Source: Bryobacteraceae bacterium (GTDB lineage Bacteria; Acidobacteriota; Terriglobia; Bryobacterales; Bryobacteraceae). Taken from it: a stretch of 64,000 nucleotides of DNA. The DNA lies in NCBI GenBank assembly GCA_026002855.1, contig BPGD01000001.1:2736001-2800000 (forward strand), given 5' to 3'. Positions 7,845 to 16,480 of the stretch are shown one piece after another. The translations under genes and the position numbers were made by a program. Below the pieces are notes generated by a model. That model saw only the letters and a list, made by a program, of their open reading frames with translations, was not told where the DNA came from and did not search any database. Numbering within the stretch: position 1 is the stretch's first letter; each line of letters starts with the position of its first letter.

Positions 7845-9545
7845 ATGCCCTATCAGAGAGCCACGGCGGTCGAAATCGACAGCAAGATGCGGGAGGATTT
7901 CCGCAAACGGCTGAAGGAGTATGGCGTCAGCGCGGAGAGCACGGATCCTGTGCTCGCCGTTTTGTTCCGGACGTTCGCCCAGCAGCTCGAAAACCTGTAC
8001 AGCGACACGGGCCGCATCCGGCTGGCGCTGCTCGACGAGCTCATCGCCGGCCTGGGCATCGAACCGCGCAAGGCGCGTCCTGCGCAGGCGGTGGTGCGGG
8101 TTCTCGGAGCGTCTTCGCCGGTGCATGTGGACGCCGGGGCCACGCTGCGCAGTCAGACGCCGACGGGCGAACGCTTCAACTTCAGCACGGACGCGCCGGT
8201 GACCGTTTCCGGCGCGCAGATCGTGCTGGGGGCCGCTTACGAGAAGGGCCAGCTCCGGCTGCTTGCCGGCGTGGAGATGCCCGAGCCGTTCCTGGCTGCC
8301 CGGCCGGCGCTCGATCCGGTGAAGGTGAACCTCGGGCCCAGCCCGGCGCTGTTTCTGGCGGTGGAGCCCGCCGGCAAGGAGCATCTGAGCGGACACAGTG
8401 TTTATTTCGACCTGACGCCGGACGCGCGCCCTGTGCAGGAAGCGCTGGCAGTGGAGACGTGGTGCCTGGCCGGGGCGCAGGGCGAATTTTCCGGCCCCGG
8501 CATTCTGCGGCCGCGCCCGGCCAACGCAGGCCTGAGGAGGCTGGAGTGGCTGGTCCGGCCGGCGGGCACGGCCAACGGCGCCGAGGAGGTCCAGGACAAG
8601 ACGCCGATGCTGCCGCCGGGTTTTTATGCGGGCCGCGTCTTTCTTCTGCCTGCCATTCCGCCGGAGCGGCAGTTTCTCTGCGCCGTGCCGCGGGGGCTGG
8701 AGGTGCCGCTGGGCCGGATCTTCGGACGCGAGGCGCAGTCTTTGTTTTCCAGGCCGCGGGCGTGGTTCCGCATCACGTTCCCGCGAGAGATCCCCCCGTT
8801 GCACACGGCCATTGGCGGCGTCTTCCTGCACGCGATCACCGCGTCCAATGTCGAATGCTTCAACCAGACGATCGTCTTCGAAAAGCATGGCACGGCCATT
8901 CCGATCAGCCGCGAAGGCGGCACGGACTGGCAACTGGTCTCTCCGCTGTCGCTGATCGGCGAAGACGACACGCCATATCTGGAGGAAACGGTACCGTCGA
9001 CCAATCCGCTGGCCGGACGTTACGCGATCCGCAACGGCCGCATTGAAATCACGCCGGCGAAGTGGCCCGACGGGCGGCCACAGTCGCTTGTGAATATCCG
9101 CGTCTGGATCAGCGCGGGCGAGGCCGCCAACCAGGTGGGGCCTGGGATGATCACATCGCTTGAGCTGCGGGGCGGCGGCGCCCTGCGGGTGCTGAACCCG
9201 ACGTCCGCGGCGGGTGGCACAAGCAGCGAGTCCTACGCCTCGGCGCAGGAGCGCTTCGCCGCCGCGCTGCTTTCGCGCGACCGAGTGGTGACGCGCGCCG
9301 ACCTGCTGGCGGTGGCACGGGCCTTTGACCGCCGCATCCGCGACGCGCGTGTCACATCGGTGGTGGAGCGCGTGGGCGGCGCGCTGCGGCGCGTCGAGCG
9401 CGTCACCGTCAGCCTGGTGCGCGAAGAGTTCACTGACCCCGACCTCGAGGCCGGCTATCTGCGGGACGAGTTGCAGGATCTGTTGGAGAAGCGCTTCCTG
9501 CACGACATCGGCCTGAGCGTCCGCACCGAGTGGATAGAACCATGA
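7845..9545 (+). CDS. tssF: T6SS-like baseplate subunit TssF
   Basis: 566 residues, the usual TssF range. The N-terminal helical part (TDPVLAVLFRTFAQQLENLYSDTGRIRLALLDELIAGL) matches the TssF opening and leads into the beta-rich wedge domain (VRVLGASSPVHVDAGATLRS). The C-terminal third is basic and contains the RVTSVVERVGGALRRVERV region. TssF and TssG form the baseplate wedge scaffold with TssE and TssK. Its TGA overlaps the ATG of tssG (ATGA at 9542-9545), which supports coupled synthesis. Confidence 0.82.
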   Translation: MPYQRATAVEIDSKMREDFRKRLKEYGVSAESTDPVLAVLFRTFAQQLENLYSDTGRIRLALLDELIAGLGIEPRKARPAQAVVRVLGASSPVHVDAGATLRSQTPTGERFNFSTDAPVTVSGAQIVLGAAYEKGQLRLLAGVEMPEPFLAARPALDPVKVNLGPSPALFLAVEPAGKEHLSGHSVYFDLTPDARPVQEALAVETWCLAGAQGEFSGPGILRPRPANAGLRRLEWLVRPAGTANGAEEVQDKTPMLPPGFYAGRVFLLPAIPPERQFLCAVPRGLEVPLGRIFGREAQSLFSRPRAWFRITFPREIPPLHTAIGGVFLHAITASNVECFNQTIVFEKHGTAIPISREGGTDWQLVSPLSLIGEDDTPYLEETVPSTNPLAGRYAIRNGRIEITPAKWPDGRPQSLVNIRVWISAGEAANQVGPGMITSLELRGGGALRVLNPTSAAGGTSSESYASAQERFAAALLSRDRVVTRADLLAVARAFDRRIRDARVTSVVERVGGALRRVERVTVSLVREEFTDPDLEAGYLRDELQDLLEKRFLHDIGLSVRTEWIEP

Positions 9546-10435
9546 GCCTGGTGATGCCCGATCTTGCCTCGAGCTTCCACGGATTCCACCACACGGTGGA
9601 CTCGGCGCTGGAGGTGCTGTCGAACATGGGCATCTCGGCGGGCCGGATCACGCTGGAAATGGACGGACCCGGATATCCGTCGCGCTGGGTGGTGGCGCAA
9701 TCGCCGCCGGCCGGTGCGCCGCTGGGGCCGGGCGACGCCATCCGGCTCCGCATCGCCGGACTGGGCTACTTCCATCACCTGCCGGTGGCGTTCTGGGACA
9801 CGGGCGGCGAAGCCGAGATCGGCACGCGCGAAATTGTCTCTGTCGTTGACGATCCGTTCCAGAAGGCCGCGCACTGGCTGAGGGAAGGCGCCCGGCTGTT
9901 TGACATCAGCGAGCGGAATCTCGACGCCTGTGCCCGATGGATCTCGCTGTTCGGACTGGATCCGGAGGTCTGGCCGCAGGAGCTGTGGTTCCGTCTGTCG
10001 CTGCTGCTGCCGAGCCTGCAATCGCTGGCCGGCAAGGAGCACGGCATCCGCTTTGCCCTGCAACTGCTGCTGGGGCTGCCGCTCGAAAAGATCCGTCGCA
10101 GGCCGCGCGTGCGCTATCTGGCCGAGGAAGACCTGAGCCTGCTCGGGGAGGCGCACAGCCGGCTCGGCGTCGACTTTGCGCTGGGCGATCATGTGGAGGA
10201 CCTGGCCCAGCTCGTGCTTGTCATCGGACCGGTTCCGCTGGAGACCTACTACCGGTTCCAGCAGGAAGACCAGCGGTATCTGCTCCACGCCACACTGTAT
10301 CTGGTCACGACGTGTCATCAGAAGTGGAGCGTCGAGTGGAGCGTGGCCGATCGCCGCCGCGCCCCGAGGCTGGGAGTGGAAGCGCTCAACTCCCGGCTCG
10401 GGCTGAATACGCATCTGGGTGCCTTGGCCGGGTGA
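9542..10435 (+). CDS. tssG: Baseplate subunit TssG with N-terminal PASTA-like domain
   Basis: 297 residues from ATG 9542, overlapping the tssF stop. Residues ~95-297 carry TssG traits: SRLGVDFALGDHVEDLAQ, VLVIGPVPLETYYRFQ and the terminal SRLGLNTHLG. Ahead of this, residues ~15-75 resemble a PASTA domain: SALEVLSNMGIS, then VVAQSPPAGAPLGPGDAIRL, which is the usual V-x-x-Q-x-P-x-x-G pattern. PASTA domains normally occur outside the cell on kinases and penicillin-binding proteins, so finding one on a cytoplasmic baseplate subunit is unusual. No signal peptide is seen. An alternative GTG start at 9530 adds only four residues. Confidence 0.78.
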   Translation: MSLVMPDLASSFHGFHHTVDSALEVLSNMGISAGRITLEMDGPGYPSRWVVAQSPPAGAPLGPGDAIRLRIAGLGYFHHLPVAFWDTGGEAEIGTREIVSVVDDPFQKAAHWLREGARLFDISERNLDACARWISLFGLDPEVWPQELWFRLSLLLPSLQSLAGKEHGIRFALQLLLGLPLEKIRRRPRVRYLAEEDLSLLGEAHSRLGVDFALGDHVEDLAQLVLVIGPVPLETYYRFQQEDQRYLLHATLYLVTTCHQKWSVEWSVADRRRAPRLGVEALNSRLGLNTHLGALAG

Positions 10436-10451
10436 GCGCCGGAGGAGTGAA

Positions 10452-12023
10452 ATGACGCCTGCCTATCTGCTGGTGAACATTGACGGCAACGACATCCACA
10501 CGCTGAGTAGAGACCTGGTCCTGGTGAGCGCGGAAATCGACATGGAGCTCAACGAGCACGGCTGGTGCCGCCTGGAATATCGCCAGACGCCCGACCGCCG
10601 CCCGCCGATCGAGGATCTCATCGGCCGTGAGATCGAAGTGTCCGGCGTACAGGAAGACGGCGTGAAGGTCACTCTCTTTGGGGGCGAGATCTACGAGGCG
10701 GATCTCCACTACGAGCCCGGCGGAGCGTACCGGCTGTTCCTTCGCGCGGCGACGCATACGATCCGGATGGACGTCGAACCCCACCACCGGTCGCATCCGC
10801 CGGCCACGTTCAGAAAGCTAGGCGAGCGGCAACTTGCGCACCGCGAGCTTTCCTTTTACGGCGACTTTGAGGATAAGGAGCCGCTCACTCTGGAACTCGG
10901 CTATCTCCAGTTGGGGGAAACCGATTTCGGCTTCCTGCGCCGCGTCGCGGACCGTTTCGGGCTGGGCTTCCGCAGCAAATCCGACGGGATCCTGTTTCTT
11001 GATCACTTCCTCGACGAGGGGACCCGGCTTGATTGGAGAACGGAGGGCAGTCTGATCGAGTTCCGCCTTTGCGGCAGGCTGGCATCCCATCACTGGAACG
11101 GCTGGACCTATGACCGCTCAAAGGCGGAGAGCGAGACATTGTTTCTCAGCAAGGACGAAGACCTGTTCGGCCCCGCAGCGGAACTGGCCGCCAGCGCGAG
11201 GAGCCAGTCAGACAGGAATCTGTGGATCGGCTATCTGGACCGGCCTTTTGTGTCCCGGAGCGCGAAGGCGATCGAGAACGAACTCGAACTTGAGTCCATG
11301 CGCCACGGGCAATCGAGGGTTTATGGCGTGGGGACCTCCCGGGAGGCGAAGCTCCGGCGCGGGTCGAAAGTCGCCATCGAAGGGCCGGTGGATTTCGCCG
11401 GCGACTGGGGTGTGTTGAGGGTCAGGCACCGGTGGAATCCCAGCGGTTACACCAATGAATTCCTGGTGTCCGCATCCACGAGGCCGCTGAGCTGGAAACG
11501 GCACGAGCCGCCGCGGTGGCCGGGGCTGATGCCGGCGCGTGTGGTCGAGCTGGGCGAAAAGGACCATGAAGGGTTCGTCAAGGTTCAGTTCCCGTGGGAA
11601 ACGACAGAGCCTTGGCTGTGGGTCCGGTTCCTCAGCCCATATGCGGGGCAGAACCGCGGCGTTTACTTCTCCCCCGAGGTGGGCGACGAGGTAATGGTTG
11701 GCTTCGAATTCGGCGACGCCAGCCGGCCGATCATCGTCGGAAGCTCGTGGAACGGCGTCGAGACGCCGCCGAGCGGCCCGGTGTATGGAGACGAATACCG
11801 GAACAACGACATCAAGCGGATCGCAACGAAGAGCGGCAACCGCCTTGTACTGGACGACAAGCAGGGCAGGGAGACGGTGGTTCTGGCCACGCCCCACCAT
11901 GTGCGCGTGTCGCTGTTCGACGGCGGCCAGAGACTGCTGCTGCAATCCGACGGTGACATACACATCCATGCGGGCGGGACGGTGCACATGAAGTGCGCGA
12001 AGTTCCTTCGCGAGATCGGCTGA
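10452..12023 (+). CDS. vgrG1: VgrG-like spike protein 1 (TssI)
   Basis: 523 residues. The gp27-like base region is at 1-350. A gp5-type OB-fold follows (ARVVELGEKDHEGFVKVQFP; VYFSPEVGDEVMVGFEFGD; PIIVGSSWNG), then a short beta tail (LLLQSDGDIHIHAGGTVHMK) ending in FLREIG. The family's usual long beta-helical needle is absent; the next gene, 11 bases on, encodes a needle-like protein instead. GGAGGAG precedes ATG 10452. VgrG forms the trimeric spike loaded on the Hcp tube. No C-terminal effector domain is fused. Confidence 0.88.
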   Translation: MTPAYLLVNIDGNDIHTLSRDLVLVSAEIDMELNEHGWCRLEYRQTPDRRPPIEDLIGREIEVSGVQEDGVKVTLFGGEIYEADLHYEPGGAYRLFLRAATHTIRMDVEPHHRSHPPATFRKLGERQLAHRELSFYGDFEDKEPLTLELGYLQLGETDFGFLRRVADRFGLGFRSKSDGILFLDHFLDEGTRLDWRTEGSLIEFRLCGRLASHHWNGWTYDRSKAESETLFLSKDEDLFGPAAELAASARSQSDRNLWIGYLDRPFVSRSAKAIENELELESMRHGQSRVYGVGTSREAKLRRGSKVAIEGPVDFAGDWGVLRVRHRWNPSGYTNEFLVSASTRPLSWKRHEPPRWPGLMPARVVELGEKDHEGFVKVQFPWETTEPWLWVRFLSPYAGQNRGVYFSPEVGDEVMVGFEFGDASRPIIVGSSWNGVETPPSGPVYGDEYRNNDIKRIATKSGNRLVLDDKQGRETVVLATPHHVRVSLFDGGQRLLLQSDGDIHIHAGGTVHMKCAKFLREIG

Positions 12024-12034
12024 GGAAGAGATGC

Positions 12035-12760
12035 ATGAAGGTATTTGACGGAACCAACAAGACCCCCACCAGGATCGACCTGAGCGGGGACTCTTTTTCT
12101 CCCAACATGGGTGCCCTGGTGGGCTCTTCCAACACGGAGGACGTGCTCAACCACGGGACGCTGAACCAGCTCGTGCAGGGCAACGTCACGCGCGTCTTCT
12201 GCGTCAACGAGACCATCACCGTGAGCGTGAACCAGACGCTCACGGTGGGCGCGAACCGCTCCGCCACCATCGGCGCCAACGACTCTCTCACCCTCGGAGC
12301 CAATCTCACGGAGATGGTGGGCGGCATAGTCAACCAGACTTATGGCGGCGGCCAGATCACCCTCTGCGCCGGTCCTCACACCCGGACCGATGTCGCTTCC
12401 AGCGTGTGGATGTGCCCCGGCGGCACGTTCATCAACAGCGGCGACCTCTACGAGACGAAGCTGACCAACTGCGCCGCGTACCTGTTCCAGCAGCAGAATG
12501 TGGCCACGGCAGTGGATGTGTTCGGGCTAAAGAGTGAAGTGGTGGTGGCGAAGAACAAGAGCGAAGCGATCCAGACCAAGCTCCAGAACCTCTCCAACAA
12601 GATGGTCGCCGGCCTCCGCAACACGGCCCAAGCCACTTGCATCGCCATCCATCTCATGCGCTCCGACATGACCGGCGCCCATCCGGAAGTCCGCGCCGTG
12701 CGGCCGGCGGTCGGCTGTGAAATCAGCGCGCCTCCATCATCCATACCGGGAGTCCAGTGA
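12035..12760 (+). CDS. T1: needle/tip-like protein of cassette 1
   Basis: 241 residues from ATG 12035 (SD GAGGAAGAG just upstream). The N-terminal ~45 residues share a motif with the other two T proteins (TPTRIDLSGDSFSPNMGALVG, cut here at its end). Residues ~55-100 are short beta-helix repeats, ITVSVNQTLTVGANRSATIG then NDSLTLGANLTEMVGG, like the needle repeats normally fused to VgrG. The C-terminal half is different and contains an Asn/Lys-rich helical stretch. It directly follows vgrG1 and probably extends the spike as a separate chain (inference). No PAAR motif is present. Confidence 0.6.
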   Translation: MKVFDGTNKTPTRIDLSGDSFSPNMGALVGSSNTEDVLNHGTLNQLVQGNVTRVFCVNETITVSVNQTLTVGANRSATIGANDSLTLGANLTEMVGGIVNQTYGGGQITLCAGPHTRTDVASSVWMCPGGTFINSGDLYETKLTNCAAYLFQQQNVATAVDVFGLKSEVVVAKNKSEAIQTKLQNLSNKMVAGLRNTAQATCIAIHLMRSDMTGAHPEVRAVRPAVGCEISAPPSSIPGVQ

Positions 12761-12764
12761 GCCT

Positions 12765-13661
12765 ATGACCGACTTCACGGAAGCCAGCCGCGACCAGGGA
12801 TCCCAGACACGAAACCCGTGGTGGCCTTTCCTCCGCGCCGACAGCCTCGTCGGCTCCTCCATGTTTTGGCTGCCCGTGTCGAACTTCCCTGTCCGCACCC
12901 AGGAGAAGCAGTGGCTGCTCGGGTTCTTTGCGCTGTTCACCGAGGGTTTGAAAAAGACGCTGGAATTCCGCCAGGAAAACTTCCTGAATTTCGATTATAT
13001 CTACCCGCACTTGCAGGACCTTTTCCTGCGCCACACCCTGGAATTCAATCCGGTCACCGGAATGCTCGTGGAGCCGTCGAAGCCGCCCTTCCGCCCGCCG
13101 AGCGAGGAGGAGCTCCGCGAAATCATGGAATCGGGCGACGCCTCGAAGATCCGCAACGCCCCCAAGAACATCGCCTACTGGCTGGCCAAGAAGAAGGGGC
13201 CCCGCCAGCTGGAGGTGTTCTTCGGCTACGGCGCCATGGTCTGCCTGTGGCTTCCGGTCACCGACGAGACACGCCCGCCCGACTTCCGCCTCCCGAAAAA
13301 GGCGCTCAAGAATCCTGCCTTTGCCGGACTCGACCTCGAGGCGGAAATCGAACTCACTTACTCGCTCCGGGATTCATTCCTGAGGAATAGCAAGCAGGTG
13401 TTTGTTCCTGATCTCGCCAGCGATCCCCAGTATGGCGGCATGCCTTTCGCCGTCCCTCTCCTCACACCGCAGGACATCTTTTACGCCCGCGGCGAGCAGC
13501 GGGAAGCATGGCTCCAGTTGTTCGGGGCTTACGCGGCGGAAAGCCGGGCGGATCAGGGCATTGTCCTCTGGGGGCTCAAAGAGATCGAACCGGTCATTCT
13601 GGAGTGCCTTGCTATCCTCCACGGACAGGACCTCAAATATCCCACTGTGCCGCAGCCATGA
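12765..13661 (+). CDS. A1: unrecognised cassette protein, family A
   Basis: 298 residues from ATG 12765; no known family recognised. It has no signal peptide or membrane segment, so it is probably cytoplasmic or delivered cargo. Residues shared with A2 and A3 are PFLRADSLVGSSMFWLPVSN with PVRTQEKQW near the N-terminus, a central hydrophobic block (FFGYGAMVCLWLPV), the LTPQDIFYARGEQREAW region and a C-terminal ES-x2-D-x-GIVLW motif. It starts 4 bases after T1 and overlaps B1 by four bases. It may be a T6SS adaptor, an effector, or a structural tip component; the sequence does not decide. Confidence 0.55.
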   Translation: MTDFTEASRDQGSQTRNPWWPFLRADSLVGSSMFWLPVSNFPVRTQEKQWLLGFFALFTEGLKKTLEFRQENFLNFDYIYPHLQDLFLRHTLEFNPVTGMLVEPSKPPFRPPSEEELREIMESGDASKIRNAPKNIAYWLAKKKGPRQLEVFFGYGAMVCLWLPVTDETRPPDFRLPKKALKNPAFAGLDLEAEIELTYSLRDSFLRNSKQVFVPDLASDPQYGGMPFAVPLLTPQDIFYARGEQREAWLQLFGAYAAESRADQGIVLWGLKEIEPVILECLAILHGQDLKYPTVPQP

Positions 13662-14452
13662 CGAAATTCCCCTGGCATCCCGCCGCGACCACGCTGCCCT
13701 CTCCCGAGGGCTGGGACCTCCATCTCCTTCGCTATCCAAAGGCGGTTCCGCTCGAAGACGCGGACCGCGCCCTGCTGCGCGGGATTCTCGATCGGCTGCT
13801 GGCTGAGACCGCGAAGGACTATCCCGGCTTTCACTCCTACGGGCTGGTTCAGTACAACCAGCTCAACCGCGGCAACGCGTACCACGTCATGGGGGACAAG
13901 TTCCTGGCCTGGGGGATGGACGCCGGCCTCGGCTACTGGCCGCACCGGGAGCCTCCCGCATTGTGGACCGAAGAGGATTTCACTGAACTCGACATCGGTG
14001 AAATGCCGCGGCCATTGATGCACCAGGTCTTCGGCATCAATAAGGGACTGCCCGCCATTCAGGAAGCCTTCGATCTGCTCGCCGGCCTTGGCCCCATGGT
14101 GTTCACTCTGTCCGAGGACTCGGTCCAGAAGGTGAAGGAACGCGCCACCGCCCTGTTCCGGCCGCTCATCGAGGAGCCGGCGCTGCGGATGTTCGCATAC
14201 TATTACCCGCTGCTGTGCACCGCGACGTACAACGCGAAGTATGCGGACAAGCTTGACGAGTGGACCTGCGGCATTCATTTCTTCCTCCGCGAAAGCCCCG
14301 AGGAAAACGGCATCTTCATCGCCTCCAGGCGCCCGCTCGAACGGGTCTGGAAGGCCACGGGCGCCGTCGAGTCCGCGCCCGGCGTCTGGACGTGGCCGGC
14401 CCAACCGCCGGAGAAGGCAAGAAAGCAGGATGGACCCGATGAACCCCAGTGA
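13658..14452 (+). CDS. B1: unrecognised cassette protein, family B
   Basis: 264 residues starting in the ATGA that ends A1. It shares with B2 and B3 a central PPALWTEEDFTELDIGEMPR block, a YYPLL-type stretch, and the C-terminal RESPEENGIFIASRRPLERV motif. The last motif also resembles the end of A2 (ESPEEQGIVIASSKP), so A and B look distantly related. No signal peptide, membrane segment or catalytic motif is visible. It overlaps the start of tssK by 14-23 bases depending on which tssK ATG is used, which places this cassette inside the structural operon. Confidence 0.55.
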   Translation: MTKFPWHPAATTLPSPEGWDLHLLRYPKAVPLEDADRALLRGILDRLLAETAKDYPGFHSYGLVQYNQLNRGNAYHVMGDKFLAWGMDAGLGYWPHREPPALWTEEDFTELDIGEMPRPLMHQVFGINKGLPAIQEAFDLLAGLGPMVFTLSEDSVQKVKERATALFRPLIEEPALRMFAYYYPLLCTATYNAKYADKLDEWTCGIHFFLRESPEENGIFIASRRPLERVWKATGAVESAPGVWTWPAQPPEKARKQDGPDEPQ

Positions 14453-16394
14453 TCTGAAACTCCGAAGCGTCAACTGGGAGCATGGCATGCTCCTCACGCC
14501 GGATCATTTTCTCCGGCAGGAACGCTATTTCGACTCCCTGTTTTTGTGGATCCTGCGTTACATGACCAACGCGCGGGGCCTGGTCGGCCCGGGCCCGCGC
14601 GTGCCCGAAAACGAGATCGGCGCAGCGCGTTACGATCCGGTGGTCAGCCTGCACGAGGACGAAGAGCAGCTCACGATCACCGTCTCCCAGTGCCGCGGCA
14701 TCACGGCTGCGGGCTGCATCATCGACATCGACCCCTCGAGCCCGGTTTCGCGAAGCTTCCCGAGGGCGGACCTGGAAGGAGTGCAGGAAGCGCCCGTCTA
14801 CATTCTGGCGACGCCGCACGAGAAGTCCCCGGCCGAAGGGGAAACGGACGAGTTCAACCCGCAGATGCAGACTGAGCGCCAGTGGGACTACCGCATCAGC
14901 CTCCAGCCTTCGGCCGACTCGATTCCCTACGCGTTGGCCGCCGCCCGCATCCGCCGCCAGCGCTACGGGGCCGGTTACGAAAAGGACCCGTCTTACATTC
15001 CGCCCTGCACGACCATGGCTTCTCACAGCGAACTGGCGGCAGGTTACCGCAAGATCGTCGAGGAGGTCACCTTCCTTGCCGAGCGGTACGCCGAGTTGCA
15101 CCGCGCGATGCGCGAGTACCTGATCCTCTTTACCGAGCGCGGCATCGAAACGGAGGTCGACACGCAGACGGTACAGTTCGTCGACCGCATGGTGGCCGCG
15201 CTTCAGGACGTCGTGTACGAGCTGCTCGATTACGCACAGCCGCCTCAGCGATTTTTCGGCGAGTTGCGCAAATTCCTGCACTCGGCGGCGGTGTATTTCG
15301 ATCTCACGCCCGGCTTGCAGACCTATTACGACACGCTCAAGGAAGTGGGCGAAACGGAATTCATCCAGCTCATCAACCAGCAGAAGCGGATTCTCAGAAT
15401 GACGCGCACCTGGCGGGTACAGGATGATCTCGGCGTTGAGGTGCGCTCGGCGCTGGCCTCGCTGGCGGCGTTGCAGCGGCTGGAGCGCGCGCTCGAGGGC
15501 AAGTACGTTGACTTCCGCGTCAGTCCGCAACTGGAGGCGATGAACTTCGTCTTCGACCGCGGCGGCAACGTGCTCTACAAGCTGGCGGCCAAGCCGAGCC
15601 GGGTGCAGGGTGTCGGCGACGACATGGTCACCTTCTTCAGCCAGCTCCGGCTGGAGGGCCGGGACAAATACCGGCTGATCCTTGTGGGCGAGCAGAACGC
15701 GACTTTCGAAAAAGGAACGCGAATTCCCGCGGAAATCCGCATCAATGAAGGCAGCGGTTTCCAGCGGGCGCCGCTGAACCTGGTGAGCGAGGCCGTCATC
15801 GACGGCCAGACCAATTTCGAGTTCGATTTCGAAGCGCCGGACGTGCCCACCATCACCGACGTCCGCGTGGCCGTGCCGGCGCACATTCCGATCCGCACCG
15901 CGCTGCTGTTTACGCGCCACCGCTTCTACGCGGGCCGAGCGCAGGAGCCTTCAGCGCGGCCGGTGCAGCCGATCGAGCGGGCGCCGGAGCAGGCGCCCGC
16001 GCCTCCGCCGCCCTACGCGGCGCCGCCGCAGGGCGCGCCGCCCTATGCCGCGCCTCCGGCGGCCGTTCCGCCTTACCAGCCGCAGCAGGGTGCGCCGCCG
16101 CCTCCCTATGGGTCGCCACCCCAGGCTCCGCCCTACGGGCCCCCGCGCGGCGCGCCTCCCCCGGCGGCGCCGCCCTTCCAGCCGCCGCCTCCGCCACCGC
16201 CGCCGGAGGAGCCGAAGCGCGGCGGGGCGCCGTGGGAGTTCTTCCGACGGGCCACGGGAGCGCCCCCGCCGCCGGAGCCGCCAGTGACGCCGCCCCAACC
16301 GCCGCCACGGCAGCCCGGTCCGCCGCGGCCTCGCTTCGACCAGGGTGAGGAACCGCCTCCGCCGCCGCCTCCACGCCGGCGAAGGCTCGAATAG
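14430..16394 (+). CDS. tssK: Baseplate adaptor TssK with long proline-rich tail
   Basis: 654 residues from ATG 14430 (ATG 14439 is also possible). Residues 1-~505 are TssK-like: VNWEHGMLLTPDHFLRQERY is the family's N-terminal signature, and the centre and C-terminal domain (ending LLFTRHRFYAG) follow. TssK normally ends near 450 residues and its C-terminal domain contacts the TssJLM membrane complex. Here ~150 residues of Pro/Ala/Tyr-rich tail follow (repeats like PPYAAPPQGAPPYAAPP), with one short globular-looking stretch (APWEFFRRATG), ending PPRRRRLE. No TssJLM gene is in the window, so the tail may serve a different anchor (inference). Confidence 0.85.
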   Translation: MDPMNPSDLKLRSVNWEHGMLLTPDHFLRQERYFDSLFLWILRYMTNARGLVGPGPRVPENEIGAARYDPVVSLHEDEEQLTITVSQCRGITAAGCIIDIDPSSPVSRSFPRADLEGVQEAPVYILATPHEKSPAEGETDEFNPQMQTERQWDYRISLQPSADSIPYALAAARIRRQRYGAGYEKDPSYIPPCTTMASHSELAAGYRKIVEEVTFLAERYAELHRAMREYLILFTERGIETEVDTQTVQFVDRMVAALQDVVYELLDYAQPPQRFFGELRKFLHSAAVYFDLTPGLQTYYDTLKEVGETEFIQLINQQKRILRMTRTWRVQDDLGVEVRSALASLAALQRLERALEGKYVDFRVSPQLEAMNFVFDRGGNVLYKLAAKPSRVQGVGDDMVTFFSQLRLEGRDKYRLILVGEQNATFEKGTRIPAEIRINEGSGFQRAPLNLVSEAVIDGQTNFEFDFEAPDVPTITDVRVAVPAHIPIRTALLFTRHRFYAGRAQEPSARPVQPIERAPEQAPAPPPPYAAPPQGAPPYAAPPAAVPPYQPQQGAPPPPYGSPPQAPPYGPPRGAPPPAAPPFQPPPPPPPPEEPKRGGAPWEFFRRATGAPPPPEPPVTPPQPPPRQPGPPRPRFDQGEEPPPPPPPRRRRLE

Positions 16395-16401
16395 GATTTT
16401 C

Positions 16402-16423
16402 GGGCCGCCCGGCGCGGCGGCCC
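16402..16423 (+). other. Perfect 8-bp GC hairpin between tssK and clpV
   Basis: GGGCCGCC (16402-16409) pairs with GGCGGCCC (16416-16423) across a six-base loop, just after the tssK stop. No T-tract follows, so termination is not indicated. Confidence 0.5.
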
Positions 16424-16480
16424 GTGCGGGAGCCTGAACTTCATCTGAACCGTTGCCCGAAACTTTCCAGGAGGAAGCCA

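Noticed and set aside
15936-16394. Proline-rich TssK tail as a frameshift artefact
   Set aside because: The frame has no stop and shows ordered PPYAAPP-type repeats; other frames give no better TssK continuation. Kept as part of tssK.
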